This document shows positions 63,579 to 64,000 of a DNA stretch of 64,000 bases, in pieces (the first letter of the stretch is position 1; the number at the start of each line of letters is the position of its first letter). This DNA is from Egicoccus halophilus (lineage in GTDB: Bacteria; Actinomycetota; Nitriliruptoria; Nitriliruptorales; Nitriliruptoraceae), in NCBI RefSeq assembly GCF_004300825.1, contig NZ_CP036250.1:124001-188000 (forward strand), written 5' to 3'. A program made the translations under genes and the position numbers. The notes beneath the pieces are model-generated. The model saw nothing but the letters and a program-made list of their open reading frames with translations, did no database searches and was not told the origin of the DNA.

Positions 63579-64000
63579 GCCCGCAGCCTAGTGCTCGACC
63601 CGCGACGAGGGTCGGGGCAGCCGGGACACCGCGACCGGGACACCGCGACCGGCACGGCCGAGGCTCGGGAACCACGTCCCCGAACGGTCGGCGACCGGGA
63701 CGCGGGCGGGTCGCTGCAGGAGCGGACCCCGGACGCGGGAACTCGTCCGGGGCCGCCGCCCCGGCGGGGGACGGGGCGGCGGCCGGTAGCGACGTGCCGG
63801 CGGAGGTCGCACGCCGGGCGACCCGAGGTCGGCGGACGTACGCGGCACGTCACCACCGGTCCGACTCGGCGGTGGCACCGCCATGTACGCCGTTCGTGGC
63901 GGAACGTCGCCGGTATGTCCCACGCACGAGTCCGCGGTCTGGTCGCGCGATGGGCGCCGCCCACGCCGCGGCTCGTGCGTGCCACCGCACGCCCAGCCGT
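63579..64000. other. Right-edge region without a clear gene
   Basis: About 420 bp. A 14-bp unit (ccgggacaccgcga) is repeated in tandem around 63621-63650. An open frame from ATG 63915 (MSHARVRGLVARW...) runs off the window end; it has no strong ribosome binding site and is too short to judge. Confidence 0.45.

Overview
The window comes from a very high G+C actinobacterium. Supporting markers are F420 cofactor synthesis (fbiC), a BldC-type regulator, a relative of the mycothiol-dependent nitroreductases, a homodimeric AceE and very frequent GTG starts with four-base gene overlaps. Two proteins with S-layer homology (SLH) domains and the overall gene mix would suit a deep-branching lineage such as Nitriliruptoria or Euzebyales, but that placement is inference. 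I see no rRNA, tRNA, CRISPR array, insertion sequence or prophage.

Layout. 1-3.3 kb (minus): the end of fbiC, a cold-shock protein and thymidine kinase. 3.5-12.1 kb (plus): a tightly packed seven-gene operon holding a fatty acyl-CoA reductase/HAD fusion, a zinc alcohol dehydrogenase, a LarA-like protein, a PlsC-type acyltransferase, and larE, larB and larC. The last three genes make the nickel-pincer nucleotide (NPN) cofactor, so the operon looks like an NPN enzyme embedded in lipid chemistry. 12.1-18 kb: mixed single genes (OsmC, nucleotidyltransferase, lipase-like hydrolase, GlsB, YciI, MFS) and a frameshifted ribbon-helix-helix (RHH) antitoxin remnant. 18-24 kb: aceE, a small lipoprotein, a DUF1990 protein and a threonine dehydratase-like enzyme, followed by 72-bp tandem repeats. 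24-32 kb: two large secreted SLH proteins, one with LVIVD repeats and one a subtilase, flanking bldC and an amino-acid dehydrogenase.

32-47 kb: purM, hydrolases, metH (with a perfect five-copy 45-bp minisatellite in an interdomain linker and a duplicated 3' end), a GNAT/acyl-CoA synthetase fusion, metF and a UDP-glucuronate decarboxylase-like SDR. 47.4-58.0 kb (plus): a complete sulfate-assimilation island, with a degenerate ATP-sulfurylase/APS kinase fusion, cysI, cysH, two siroheme enzymes, cysD, cysNC and an SLC13-type permease. 58.4-60.8 kb: a small secreted protein built from 13 copies of a GISWVG-type hexapeptide, followed by a membrane histidine kinase with no adjacent response regulator. 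60.9-63.6 kb: a small coiled-coil-like protein, a lipoprotein and a metallo-beta-lactamase-fold hydrolase.

How the parts connect. Sulfate is imported, activated and reduced to sulfide by the cys island, with siroheme supplied by two genes inside the cluster. MetF and MetH then feed methyl groups into methionine. The two strongest candidates for undescribed biology are the lar-lipid operon and the GISWVG repeat protein beside the histidine kinase.
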